In this document: in pieces, positions 33,208 through 42,172 of the stretch
Layout: each line of letters starts with the position of its first letter
Position numbering within the stretch: the stretch's first letter is position 1
Origin: JAQIBY01 sp046546095
Lineage (GTDB): Bacteria; Bacteroidota; Bacteroidia; Bacteroidales; ML635J-15
NCBI GenBank assembly: GCA_046546095.1
Contig: JBKGYK010000007.1
Span: 1 to 56,373 of the forward strand
Length of the DNA stretch: 56,373 nt
Direction: 5' to 3'
Notes under the pieces: model-generated
Databases searched by the model: none
What the model was told of the DNA's origin: nothing
The model's input: the letters and a program-made list of their open reading frames with translations, nothing else
Made by a program: the position numbers and the translations under genes

Positions 33208-33933
33208 TTATTTTTTTGTGATTTCGATTAACTCAATCTCGAAAATAAGGGTTTCATATGGACCAATAACACCCTGGCTGCCTCTTTCTCCGTAGGCAAG
33301 ATCGTATGGTATATACAGTTTCCATTTGGCTCCTGTTTTCATCATTGGCAATGCTTCCTGCCATCCTTTAATGACACCGTTTACCGGAAATTCTGCCGGT
33401 TCTCCTCGTTCATAGGAGGAGTCAAATACAGTTCCATCCAGCAATGTGCCTTTGTAATGTGTTTTTACTGTACTTTCTGGCGTAGGACTTTCGCCGCTTC
33501 CCTCTTCGATTATTTCATACTGAAGACCGGAATCTGTTACCTTTACCTCCTCACGTTTGGCATTTTTTTCCAAAAAGGCTTCCCCTTCTTCAATCTTTTC
33601 TGAATTTTCTGATTTCGATGATTCATTCATGAATTTCTGAATGATCTGATTGGCTTTTTGCATCTCCAGCAATTCTTCATCTGTATTAAATTGCTCTTGA
33701 AGGGCCGCCAGAAAAATATCCTGGTTGATGTTTCCTGCAAAGCCTTGTTGCTTAAAGCTTTGCGCAATCTGAACTCCCAGTGCATAACTCGCAGAATCGG
33801 AAAGATCGGATAAATCTGAGGTGGAGATACTCTCTGCTTTGTCAGATGTACTCTCATCTGAAGTTTTGCAGGAAAATAATAAAAACGTGATGCTTAAAAT
33901 GAGTACTGTCAGGTAAGAAATTTTTTTCATCAT
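33208..33933 (-). CDS. FKBP-type peptidyl-prolyl isomerase, lipoprotein
   Basis: 241 residues. Signal peptide with lipobox (ILSITFLLFSCKTS, Cys22). An FKBP_N-type helical dimerisation region (about 40-125: SASYALGVQIAQSFKQQGF and EAFLEKNAKREEVKVTDSGL) leads to the FKBP fold (about 130-240: VKTHYKGTLLDGTVFDSSY, FPVNGVIKGWQEAL and WKLYIPYDLAYGERG). It folds exported proteins in the periplasm, tethered to a membrane. It is the first gene of the series that continues with pyrB. Confidence 0.93.
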   Translation of the reverse strand: MMKKISYLTVLILSITFLLFSCKTSDESTSDKAESISTSDLSDLSDSASYALGVQIAQSFKQQGFAGNINQDIFLAALQEQFNTDEELLEMQKANQIIQKFMNESSKSENSEKIEEGEAFLEKNAKREEVKVTDSGLQYEIIEEGSGESPTPESTVKTHYKGTLLDGTVFDSSYERGEPAEFPVNGVIKGWQEALPMMKTGAKWKLYIPYDLAYGERGSQGVIGPYETLIFEIELIEITKK

Positions 33934-34008
33934 AATTCTGAACGTTTAAAGTTTATGCGAATAAAACGCTTTATTTCTTGTAAAGCAATATTTTTTTAAT
34001 TCATTTAT

Positions 34009-34016
34009 CAAAAATA
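34009..34016 (-). promoter_or_regulatory. Possible -7 element for the FKBP-pyrB-pyrI-serpin series
   Basis: TATTTTTG on the minus strand is an exact TAnnTTTG, 76 bases upstream of the FKBP start. No good TTTG -33 box is seen, so support is limited. Confidence 0.3.
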
Positions 34017-34067
34017 ATTCACAATTCTGAAAATACTTGTATTTACTTATAGATATCCTGATTTTAA

Positions 34068-36902
34068 TTGCTTATTTTTACACTTATCAACAAAAGTGGG
34101 CAGGTTTTGAAGCAAAAAAGAAATCTAAAGACAAAAATTTCTCAACTGGAAAAGGAACTCAGTGAGTTGAGAAAACTCGAACAGGTAAAGGAAATTACCC
34201 GAACCGAAACAGCAAAAATGGAAAAAAGTGAGCAGAAAGTTAACTCTATGCCTCACCTCATCTGTATTTTGGACGAAGAAGCAACAGTTGTGGATGTGAT
34301 TGATTCTGAAAATCTTACAATCAATCTTAGCTCTGACAACATGAGCGGGATGTCAATGAATGAACTTTTACCTGAACTCCCGGATATTGTGAACAGTAAA
34401 CCTATCCGGGAGGCCATAAAAGAGCGTAGAATAATCGATAAAAAATATAAAATTGATAAGGATAATAAAACGCACCATTATCAAAACAGAATTGTCCCCC
34501 TGCCCGGCAATAAGCTGCTGTATGAATTGACAGAACTGCCCGGTAAATACAATGCTGAAGAGATGGCTGTAAAAAAGGCCGATTTTCTTTACAGGGTGAT
34601 GAGTGAAAGTCCGGTGCCCATCGTGAAAATAAACCGCCGGGGGAAAGTGCTTTTCAGGAGTGAGTCTGCAGTACAATTGTTTGATATCATAGACCCGAAA
34701 AGAAATCCGGAATACTGTGAAATGTGCCAGCAAATTTTGAAAAATGAATTTAAAACAATAGAGGCTGTTTATGATGCTTTGGCTGCCAGTGAAGATGAAT
34801 TTCTAAGCTTTATGGTCAAAGCAAAAGACCCCCAAGGCAAAATCTTTTCGCTTAAGTTTAGTATTCTCACTGTGGATGATCCCTTGGAGGAAGACAAACA
34901 ACTTTTTGTTTATATCCAGGATGTAACGGATTATCTGGAACAAAACAGGCTGCTCAGAGAAAATCAACTTCGTTTACATGAGGTGCAGAGATTATCAAAA
35001 ATCGCTTACTGGGAATATCATCCTGAAGAAGAAACATTTCGGGGTTTTGGGCAGATGCTGGATTTTCTCAACATCAAAAGAAATTTTGACGATATTTCCA
35101 AAGAAGCGTTTTTTGATTTTATTTATCCGGATGACAGGGAACGAGTAAAGCATTGGTTCAGGATCAAAGCAGGTCGTCAGCAGAACTTTGTGGAAAAATT
35201 TCGTATCCTTGCGGATGACAGGCTGTTCTGGCTGGAAGTAAGGAGCAGGGTGAAAAATGTACAAGAACAGGAAACACCGTTGATTGTAGGCTCTGTACAG
35301 GATATCACAGACAGAAAAACCCAGGAAGACCTATTGAAAAGAAGCCGGCATCTGAGAGACACTCTTTTGGAGAAAATTCCGGTCGCCGTATATGTCAAAG
35401 ATGCCGAAACATTCAGGTATAATGTCTGGAACCATGCTGCTGAAAAGCTTTTTGGAATTAGTAAACACAAAGTTCTGGGTAAAACCGATGAAGATATCTT
35501 TCCCGAATCAGTGGCTACAGTTTTCAGACATCGAGGCAGAACAACAATAGAAAGTAAAATGACAGTGGAGTTTCAGGAGGAAGAGTTTGAATTTCCGCGC
35601 AATTCCAAAAAGCTCATCAATTTTGTGCAGGTGCCTGTCATAATGAAAAAAGAAGTACATGCCTTACTTGGCATTGCGATGGATATCACCGGCAAAAAAC
35701 TGGTAGAAAATCAATTGATTCATGCCAGAGATCAGGCGGAAAAAAGTGATAAACTAAAATCTACTTATCTGGCCAATATGAGTCATGAGATCAGAAACCC
35801 TATGAATGCCATTGTAGGTTTCTCCAGAATTTTGGTAGAGGATGAAAATCTTGATCCGGCAGATAAAGAAGAATTTATTGCTCTCATCAATGAAAATGCC
35901 CAGCATTTGCTTAGCCTGATTTCTGATATCATTGATATTGCAAAAATTGAAAATAACCGACTGAAGATTTTTAAAACTACATTCAATCTAAATGAAAAAC
36001 TGAAGAAACTTGCGGCTAAGTTCCGGCAACAAATGAAAAATGTTGGTAAAAACGATATCATGCTCAAGTTGGAAACAGAACGTAAAGACAATGGTTTTTC
36101 AATACATACTGATGAGAATAGATTTGTTCAGATTCTCAACAATCTGGTAACCAATGCCATCAAATTTACACGTGAAGGTGAGATTTGTATTGGATATGAG
36201 CTCGTTTCCGGGCAAGCGATCAGGTTTTTTGTCAGAGATACCGGTATTGGTATAGAGGAGAATCAGCAGCATAAAGTGTTTGATGAATTCTATCAGGCAG
36301 ATAGAGCCGATGCACCGGCTGGTAAAGGTTTGGGCCTGAGTATTTCAAAACAACTTGTAACCTATCTTGGTGGTGAAATATGGTTGGAATCCAGTCGGGG
36401 TAAAGGAACTACTTTCTATTTTACTTTGCCATATAACAATCAGACAGGGAGAAATCCGACTTCTGAAGCTAATGACAACCCCGGCCAGCAAATTGCAAAG
36501 GCTCAGAAAAAAGCCAAATCAATTGACTGGTCAGGTAACAAAATTCTCATTGTTGATGATGCCAAAGATATCCTCACATTTGTCTCAATTTTGCTGAAAA
36601 AAACAAATATAGAGATTCATACTGCTGAAAGTGGAACCGAAGCCATCAAAAAAGTTAAACAGAATGACGGGGATTACGATGTAATACTGATGGATATTCA
36701 AATGCCGGATATCAGCGGGATAATAGCTATGAAAGAAATCAGAAAGCTGTACTCCGGCATAAAAATATTTGCACAGACAGCTTTTGCACTGGAAGGTGAT
36801 GAACAAAAATTCCTCAAACAGGGCTTCGATGCGTATATAGCAAAACCGGTGAATAAAAATGATTTGTTCGCAAAAATTGCCAGGGTGATTGAAGCGAAAT
36901 AG
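34068..36902 (+). CDS. Hybrid sensor histidine kinase with PAS domains and a receiver
   Basis: 944 residues if translated from the TTG at 34068; TTG 34107 or ATG 34218 are alternatives, since only a coiled coil (KISQLEKELSELRKLEQV) would be lost. No membrane segment is seen, so it is cytoplasmic. Order: divergent PAS-like region (about 60-165), PAS (175-295), PAS_3 (300-420, WEYHPEEETFRGFG), PAS (430-550, AVYVKDAETFRYNVWN), HisKA with His573 in NMSHEIRNPMNAI, HATPase with NLVTNAIKFTREGE and DTGIGIEEN, and a C-terminal receiver with Asp876 in ILMDIQMPD. It could use an Hpt protein such as the one at 29206. It is divergent from the FKBP series and convergent with porP/sprF. Confidence 0.92.
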   Translation: MLIFTLINKSGQVLKQKRNLKTKISQLEKELSELRKLEQVKEITRTETAKMEKSEQKVNSMPHLICILDEEATVVDVIDSENLTINLSSDNMSGMSMNELLPELPDIVNSKPIREAIKERRIIDKKYKIDKDNKTHHYQNRIVPLPGNKLLYELTELPGKYNAEEMAVKKADFLYRVMSESPVPIVKINRRGKVLFRSESAVQLFDIIDPKRNPEYCEMCQQILKNEFKTIEAVYDALAASEDEFLSFMVKAKDPQGKIFSLKFSILTVDDPLEEDKQLFVYIQDVTDYLEQNRLLRENQLRLHEVQRLSKIAYWEYHPEEETFRGFGQMLDFLNIKRNFDDISKEAFFDFIYPDDRERVKHWFRIKAGRQQNFVEKFRILADDRLFWLEVRSRVKNVQEQETPLIVGSVQDITDRKTQEDLLKRSRHLRDTLLEKIPVAVYVKDAETFRYNVWNHAAEKLFGISKHKVLGKTDEDIFPESVATVFRHRGRTTIESKMTVEFQEEEFEFPRNSKKLINFVQVPVIMKKEVHALLGIAMDITGKKLVENQLIHARDQAEKSDKLKSTYLANMSHEIRNPMNAIVGFSRILVEDENLDPADKEEFIALINENAQHLLSLISDIIDIAKIENNRLKIFKTTFNLNEKLKKLAAKFRQQMKNVGKNDIMLKLETERKDNGFSIHTDENRFVQILNNLVTNAIKFTREGEICIGYELVSGQAIRFFVRDTGIGIEENQQHKVFDEFYQADRADAPAGKGLGLSISKQLVTYLGGEIWLESSRGKGTTFYFTLPYNNQTGRNPTSEANDNPGQQIAKAQKKAKSIDWSGNKILIVDDAKDILTFVSILLKKTNIEIHTAESGTEAIKKVKQNDGDYDVILMDIQMPDISGIIAMKEIRKLYSGIKIFAQTAFALEGDEQKFLKQGFDAYIAKPVNKNDLFAKIARVIEAK

Positions 36903-36915
36903 CCGTCCGAAAATT

Positions 36916-37983
36916 TTATTTCAGACCCTGGAAAAAGCAAGTTGTAGTTTGCCTGCGTTTGGATGTGCGTCTTTGTGAATCATCATATAAGCTCATTTGT
37001 ACAAACAATTCATGGGTTCCAAAACTGCTGCTGTTTCCCAATGCGGAAATGGTCATGTCATACGCATAGCCCAAACGGAATTGCTTGTATTGATATGAAA
37101 AATTGAAAATCATATCGGAGTAATCGGACCATTGCAATGTACTGGTTTGATTTCTGAACCACAGTCCTGCTGTCAGGTTTTGTGGTAAATTTGCCTGCAT
37201 ACCGGCAGTGATGATGGTAAACGGTCCTTGCCTGCGATAGATGATGCCGGGGCTTAATACAACTTCAGATACCGGAAAATGATACAGACTGTGAATATTC
37301 CACTTCCCGGGAAGTTCATAGGTGTTCTCACTGCCCGGGGTTGAAAAATAATGTTTATAGCTGTATCCAAGGCTCAGGTAGTGTGCCTTTTTCTGCTTAC
37401 GTTTGATTTTGACACCACCCATACCACCAAAACCAATGCTGACATATTCTGCCTTTGCCTGTTGGCTGATGTTTGAAGGGATAGAGGCTGAACCGGGGAT
37501 GTAACCTGTGACAGGATCCAGGTTGTCAGAAAAAACAAGATCAGACCAGTCAAAGCTTTGTTTTAAGTATGAAAAACTGATGCCCACAGGAAACTGAATC
37601 ATAAAACCGTGCTTTTCTTTGCCTGCCCTGGGTGCATCTGATGCTAACCGAATGCCCAGCTCCTGCGTTGTGTATGCAGATTGGCCGGTTTTGCTTTGCT
37701 GATATATCAGTCCTGCACCCAAACCACTACCGTAATGCCCGCTTGTTTTCCGACCTAACCCGTAATCTATTGTGGCGATGCTTGATTGAAATAAATTGCC
37801 TTCTCCAATGCCGGACCATTGGTTTCTGTGGTGCAGTGATATATTCAGGCTTTTGTTGATGCCCGTGTAAGCAGGATTGATCAGCATCTTATTATGATAA
37901 AACTGGGAATAGTTCAGGTCCTGAGCCAGCAGGCCTAAACTAAACAGCACAAGGGCTATTGTGATGTAGAAATGTTTTATCAT
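36916..37983 (-). CDS. PorP/SprF family T9SS outer-membrane protein
   Basis: 355 residues. Signal peptide (HFYITIALVLFSLGLLAQ) followed by the hallmark LNYSQFYHNKMLINPAYTGI; the rest alternates barrel strands (YKQFRLGYAYDMTISALG near the C-terminus). PorP/SprF proteins are outer-membrane partners of the type IX secretion system; SprF-like members are needed for secretion of proteins with type B (gliding-type) C-terminal domains. Such a protein is encoded at 43666-48408 on the same strand. The gene end is 13 bases from the convergent kinase gene. The last ~15 residues after SLYDDSQRR are basic and unusual for the family, possibly a slightly extended end. Confidence 0.88.
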   Translation of the reverse strand: MIKHFYITIALVLFSLGLLAQDLNYSQFYHNKMLINPAYTGINKSLNISLHHRNQWSGIGEGNLFQSSIATIDYGLGRKTSGHYGSGLGAGLIYQQSKTGQSAYTTQELGIRLASDAPRAGKEKHGFMIQFPVGISFSYLKQSFDWSDLVFSDNLDPVTGYIPGSASIPSNISQQAKAEYVSIGFGGMGGVKIKRKQKKAHYLSLGYSYKHYFSTPGSENTYELPGKWNIHSLYHFPVSEVVLSPGIIYRRQGPFTIITAGMQANLPQNLTAGLWFRNQTSTLQWSDYSDMIFNFSYQYKQFRLGYAYDMTISALGNSSSFGTHELFVQMSLYDDSQRRTSKRRQTTTCFFQGLK

Positions 37984-38061
37984 TGACGTATCCTTTCTTA
38001 ATGATTCTCTTATTAAAGGTAAGCTATTGTCAGCCTGAAGGACAGACGTAAAAGGCTGATT

Positions 38062-38107
38062 CGGCAGTACGCCTTTTCCCTTAGTGGGAATGCAGAGGAT
38101 ACTGCCG
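38062..38107. other. Nested hairpin between the B12 operon and porP/sprF
   Basis: Outer arms CGGCAGTA and TACTGCCG enclose an inner perfect hairpin TTCCC-TTAGT-GGGAA. No T-run follows on either strand. It could be a transcript-end structure of the B12 operon (44 bases after its last stop) or a leader structure of porP/sprF (79 bases before its start). Confidence 0.5.
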
Positions 38108-38150
38108 CATAATTTGTGCTGAAGGAAAATGAAGAATGTGTCTGCAGGAA

Positions 38151-39215
38151 TTATTCAAATACAAAATCTGCAGGATTGATGCCGGTAGATGCACTGTCCG
38201 TGAGTTCAAAGTAGCGGTTGTAAAGAAAAATGTTTCCGGGTTCCATATAATTCTTTGCATCAGAGAGGATTAATTCCTGTTCTCCAGCCCGGATGCCATA
38301 AAAATTGTGTTGATCCCCGTCAATCACGGGTTTGCCGATATGATCTGCTTCCACAGGAAAGCAATAAACATCTTTATTGATAAGGTAAATGCTGTCACCA
38401 CCCGGATTGAGACAAATGTCTGCAGGTCTGTCTGTTTCAGAAAAAACAAAACTGCTCAATATTTCACCGTTTTCCGGATTGATGCGTTGTAAAGCTGCGG
38501 CTTCTTTGCCAAATGGGGAACCCTCATATCCGCCATCGGACAACACCCAGAGTTTTTCATTCCGGTCAAGACAAAGTTTTGAAGGTTGCCATCTTACCTC
38601 CAGACTATCAGTTATTTCCCGCGATGCAATATCAATAAAAAAGAGGTGATTGTCATATGACCAGGAATTGCAAATGACTTGATTTCCATATCTGATCATC
38701 TGCTCTGCATTGTGCTTGCCGTTGTTATCCCTGTTCAGGGATATCTCACCTGTTTTGCTGAACGAGCTGCTTTCTATGATGTGGATATGTCCTGAATAAA
38801 GATCAGAAACCCAGATCTCATTTTCACTTAAGGGCAGCATATAACGTGGAGAGCTGAGGCCACTTATTTTTCCCCTGAATAAAAAACTATCCGGTTCAAT
38901 GACATATAGTTTTCCGGAATTGTTTATGCTTATCCATAACAGATCGTTATGCATCAGCAGGGATTGAGCGACATCACCAAGCGGAATACCGTTGGCCTGA
39001 AGAAATGCCTGGTTGGTGATTTCTCTGCTGTTCAGATCGTAATAGGCAAGGGAAGAGTTGCCATACATGAAATTCCCCTCGCAAACAATAAAAATGCCAT
39101 TACCACTGGTGTTGAAGGCTGTAACAGGGCGCATGTCATCTTCCATGCATCCGGCAATAAACATGAGCAATGCAGGTATCACGATGAGTTTTATTGCCAG
39201 TAGAATTTTTTTCAT
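38151..39215 (-). CDS. BtuG-like beta-propeller lipoprotein (YncE family)
   Basis: 354 residues. Signal peptide with lipobox (LLMFIAGCMEDD, Cys23), so it is lipidated and probably surface exposed. Repeated four-stranded units (GKLYVIEPDSF, ENEIWVSDLYSGHIHIIESS, NQVICNSWSYDNHLFFIDI and EKLWVLSDGG) make a YncE/YVTN-type propeller. In Bacteroides, BtuG is a surface propeller lipoprotein that binds cobalamin tightly and sits on BtuB. Here it overlaps the btuB-like gene by 4 bases (ATGA, 39212-39215), and the operon is headed by a cobalamin riboswitch, so the same role is strongly indicated. Confidence 0.85.
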   Translation of the reverse strand: MKKILLAIKLIVIPALLMFIAGCMEDDMRPVTAFNTSGNGIFIVCEGNFMYGNSSLAYYDLNSREITNQAFLQANGIPLGDVAQSLLMHNDLLWISINNSGKLYVIEPDSFLFRGKISGLSSPRYMLPLSENEIWVSDLYSGHIHIIESSSFSKTGEISLNRDNNGKHNAEQMIRYGNQVICNSWSYDNHLFFIDIASREITDSLEVRWQPSKLCLDRNEKLWVLSDGGYEGSPFGKEAAALQRINPENGEILSSFVFSETDRPADICLNPGGDSIYLINKDVYCFPVEADHIGKPVIDGDQHNFYGIRAGEQELILSDAKNYMEPGNIFLYNRYFELTDSASTGINPADFVFE

Positions 39216-41173
39216 CTGAAATGGATTTTTAGACCAATTCTGTAGTTTATACCGGGCATTGGCTGCCAGAGAACTGAGCGGTACGACTCATTGAAAAGGT
39301 TATAAATACTGGCAATGAAGGTCAGATGTATGCGTTTTGTTTCAAAACGTTTGCTTAGATGAATATCATTCATGAAATAGGGATACAGACTGTATAAGAT
39401 CTCTGGTGTATTGTTGCTTGTGGTATATCGTTCACTGTAGGCATTCCACTGGTACTGGAATTGCCAGTTGCGCCAGGCAATACCGGGACGAAGGTTGGCG
39501 GAATGTATCGGGATGTAGGGAATCTGTCCTCCGGAGGAAAATAATCCATAGTCTCCACGGCTGATATTGACTGAGCGGTTTAATGCATATGATGCACTCC
39601 CGCTGATAGTAAATTCCCGGATCCTGCTTTCAAAATAGCTTGTAAACTCAAGGCCTGCAGAGTGAACTCCTGCAATATTGTCAGGTTGCCAGTATCCCTG
39701 TGGAGTGGGGCGCCACATAATCCAGTTTTTGATGTCGCGCAAATAAATGGACAACCTGTTATGCAAGTGGGGTATTGAGGCCGGACTGTACATAAGACCC
39801 GCATCTGCAGTGATGGCTGTTTCTGATTGCAACTCCGGATTTCCTCCGGGAATATGATAGAGATCATTCAGTGACGGATGATGCATATTGCGGGAAATCC
39901 CTCCGAAAATGCTGATCTGCCTGTTCATTTCCCAGGCACTGGTGAATGCCATGTTTGGCAGGTGAAACTCCCCTCCGGTGATGTCCTGCTTTATCAGCAT
40001 ATTTACTGTCCATTTGTCTCTCAGCATATGCTCATATGAACTACTTATAAACAAATCCTGCCTTTTGACTCGATTGCTTTCTGCTTGCTGAAGATTCCTG
40101 GATTCCACCTGATTGTAGTGATGTCTGATCAAAGCCTTTAGCTTGTGATCTCCGGAAAACTTTATCCGGCTACTCATACCCTGATACAGCGACAGGGAAA
40201 CAGCATGGGTTTCTATGCTGCGGAAGCTTCCTATACCACTGATGTAATTGTCAGTATGGAAATGATTTTCCTGCCTGTCTGCTGCTGACCATAATTCTGT
40301 GCTTGCGATGTTCCCCTGCCATTTGTAGCTGGCTACTGTCCGCAAAGCTTTGTCTGTTTGTCTGCTCCGGCTGTTTTGGGAACCGCTTTCATTGGTGCTT
40401 AGACCGGGTACGCCCCTTTCATTGTTTTGTATCCAGCCATGGAAACTGATGAAATGTGCCGGTGCAGGCCTGTAGCTTACAGATTGCATCAACCCGTAGC
40501 CTGTATGATCTGCATTTTTTCTGGTCTCTGAACCACCGTCCGCAATATCATTATTTTTGTAGGTGAAATCGTTTTGTGAGGTGGTATGAAATAGTCTGCT
40601 CGAAGTACTCAGTTTTTCATTTGACCAATTGATACTTAGGTAATTGTCAAAACTGTGAAAACTGCCGGCTGCTCCTGCGTAATTCATTTCGAAGCCCTGT
40701 TTCCATTCTGGCTGAGAAGACAGGTTCAGACTGCCGCCCAATGCTCCGTCATGCAGCAGCATAGAGGCAGCCGAATACTGCAGACTGATGTCATCGGCAA
40801 AAAGAAAAGGCAATTGAGAAATATCCACACTGCCATGCATAGGAGAATTCAGCGGGATTTTATTCCAGCTTACTCTGGTGTGTGTGCTGTTGGTACCACG
40901 TAAAGATAGTCCGGCCATGCTGCCTCTTGTAGTTTGTTTGATGAAAACCGGAGTGTTCTCCCGCAACATATCTGACATATCTGTGTGCATGCTGTTGTTT
41001 ATATGCAAACTGTCAATGGTTAGTTCCAGCATGGCTAAATCCCTGATATCAGCCCTGGCCACAACCATTACCTCTGAAAGTTTCACAGTGTCGGAAATGG
41101 TTTTCTGGGCTCCGGCCTGTAAACTCAAAAACAGGGGCATCAACAAAAGATATGATAGTCTGCATGCTTTCAT
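39212..41173 (-). CDS. btuB: TonB-dependent cobalamin receptor, BtuB-like
   Basis: 653 residues. Signal peptide (YLLLMPLFLSLQAGAQ), then a TonB-dependent plug (about 30-150: LSEVMVVARADIRDL, MLRENTPVFIKQTTRGSMAG, LSLRGTNSTHTRV and DGALGGSLNLSS) and a 22-strand barrel ending in GINYRIGLKIHFR. The TonB box is not clear. Assignment as cobalamin receptor rests on the riboswitch upstream and the BtuG-like lipoprotein gene directly after it. Both gene junctions are ATGA overlaps. The plug lacks the N-terminal carboxypeptidase-like domain of SusC-type receptors. Confidence 0.88.
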   Translation of the reverse strand: MKACRLSYLLLMPLFLSLQAGAQKTISDTVKLSEVMVVARADIRDLAMLELTIDSLHINNSMHTDMSDMLRENTPVFIKQTTRGSMAGLSLRGTNSTHTRVSWNKIPLNSPMHGSVDISQLPFLFADDISLQYSAASMLLHDGALGGSLNLSSQPEWKQGFEMNYAGAAGSFHSFDNYLSINWSNEKLSTSSRLFHTTSQNDFTYKNNDIADGGSETRKNADHTGYGLMQSVSYRPAPAHFISFHGWIQNNERGVPGLSTNESGSQNSRSRQTDKALRTVASYKWQGNIASTELWSAADRQENHFHTDNYISGIGSFRSIETHAVSLSLYQGMSSRIKFSGDHKLKALIRHHYNQVESRNLQQAESNRVKRQDLFISSSYEHMLRDKWTVNMLIKQDITGGEFHLPNMAFTSAWEMNRQISIFGGISRNMHHPSLNDLYHIPGGNPELQSETAITADAGLMYSPASIPHLHNRLSIYLRDIKNWIMWRPTPQGYWQPDNIAGVHSAGLEFTSYFESRIREFTISGSASYALNRSVNISRGDYGLFSSGGQIPYIPIHSANLRPGIAWRNWQFQYQWNAYSERYTTSNNTPEILYSLYPYFMNDIHLSKRFETKRIHLTFIASIYNLFNESYRSVLWQPMPGINYRIGLKIHFR

Positions 41174-42120
41174 TTTACAAATTTCCTGATGGCTGTTTTA
41201 TTGTTGTTTGTGATTCTGATAATATAGTACCCTTCCGGAAGCTTGTCAATAAGGATTTCAGGCCTGCTTTGATTGTTTTGCTGTATTTTTTTTCCGGCTG
41301 AATTATAAATTTCATACCTGAAATATCCGTTGGTACCCCTGATGTTCAGCCTGTTTTTTGCCGGATTCGGGAATATGTCAAAACTGAAAGGGGAGTGGGG
41401 CTGTATGCTTGTGCTCTTGTTGATAACAGCCACAGCATCCAGATCAAAGCCGCCTGAAGTGTATTCCGTGGGAAAAGGGTCATTGATGATATTGCCGTTG
41501 GTATCGTAACTTGCCAGTGCAGGGTCTATGCTGCCTCCAACATCAATAATCCTGACATGTGTGATATGTGTTATGTCTATGCCTGAAGAATCAGCAAGTT
41601 CGGCCAGATCAAAACCACAGCCCTGGAAACTTACTGTGGCTCCGGCCAGATTGTACACAAGTTTCTGTAAAATGGGTTCAAAGCTTCCGATTTGTTCTTC
41701 AGCAGGTAGGGATGAATATGCCGGAAATCTGACAAAATTCTCACCATCAGAGCTCACTTCTACAAAAGCCAGTTCTGCATATACCATGCTATCCTGGTCC
41801 GGTGGTGAATAGATAGCATTTTCAAATACTGCAAAGTCAATCCCTTCAGCATCGGCTATGCCGGATTCAAAAAATAGTGTAGCACTGCCTTTGTCACCCA
41901 GACTGACTACCTGCCCGTCTGCTTCTCCGATGCCGTTTGCTGTCTCACCAAAAGAAGCAAGAGGGGAGCCGGGAATACTCATGTTAACCGGTCCGGCATC
42001 TACCGTACATTCACTTGCCCATGCTGAGATTGCGGCATCATCAGCCGTAATGATGCTGTTTTGAGCTAACAGGTCGGTGGCTGTAAATACGATATAAATG
42101 ACGATAAGTGCTTTTTTCAT
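41170..42120 (-). CDS. B12-locus cell-surface protein with T9SS sorting domain
   Basis: 316 residues from the ATG at 42120 (the frame opens 21 bases earlier, but the signal peptide KKALIVIYIVFTATDLLAQ starts here). The main domain (about 25-235) has SLGDKGSATLFFESGIADAE, GIDFAVFENAIYS and LAFVEVSSDGENFVRFPAYS, a recurring 'cell surface protein' family that in my recollection is frequent beside BtuB-like receptors. The C-terminus (about 245-316: FDIFPNPAKNRLNI, NSAGKKIQQ, LPEGYYIIRI, AIRKFVK) is a type A T9SS sorting domain. It probably acts at the surface in cobalamin binding or delivery. Its stop overlaps the btuB-like start by 4 bases. Confidence 0.78.
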   Translation of the reverse strand: MKKALIVIYIVFTATDLLAQNSIITADDAAISAWASECTVDAGPVNMSIPGSPLASFGETANGIGEADGQVVSLGDKGSATLFFESGIADAEGIDFAVFENAIYSPPDQDSMVYAELAFVEVSSDGENFVRFPAYSSLPAEEQIGSFEPILQKLVYNLAGATVSFQGCGFDLAELADSSGIDITHITHVRIIDVGGSIDPALASYDTNGNIINDPFPTEYTSGGFDLDAVAVINKSTSIQPHSPFSFDIFPNPAKNRLNIRGTNGYFRYEIYNSAGKKIQQNNQSRPEILIDKLPEGYYIIRITNNNKTAIRKFVK

Positions 42121-42172
42121 GATTTTGAATGCAAGGAGCACCCTCCTGATGAGGGCACTCCATGAAAAACAA

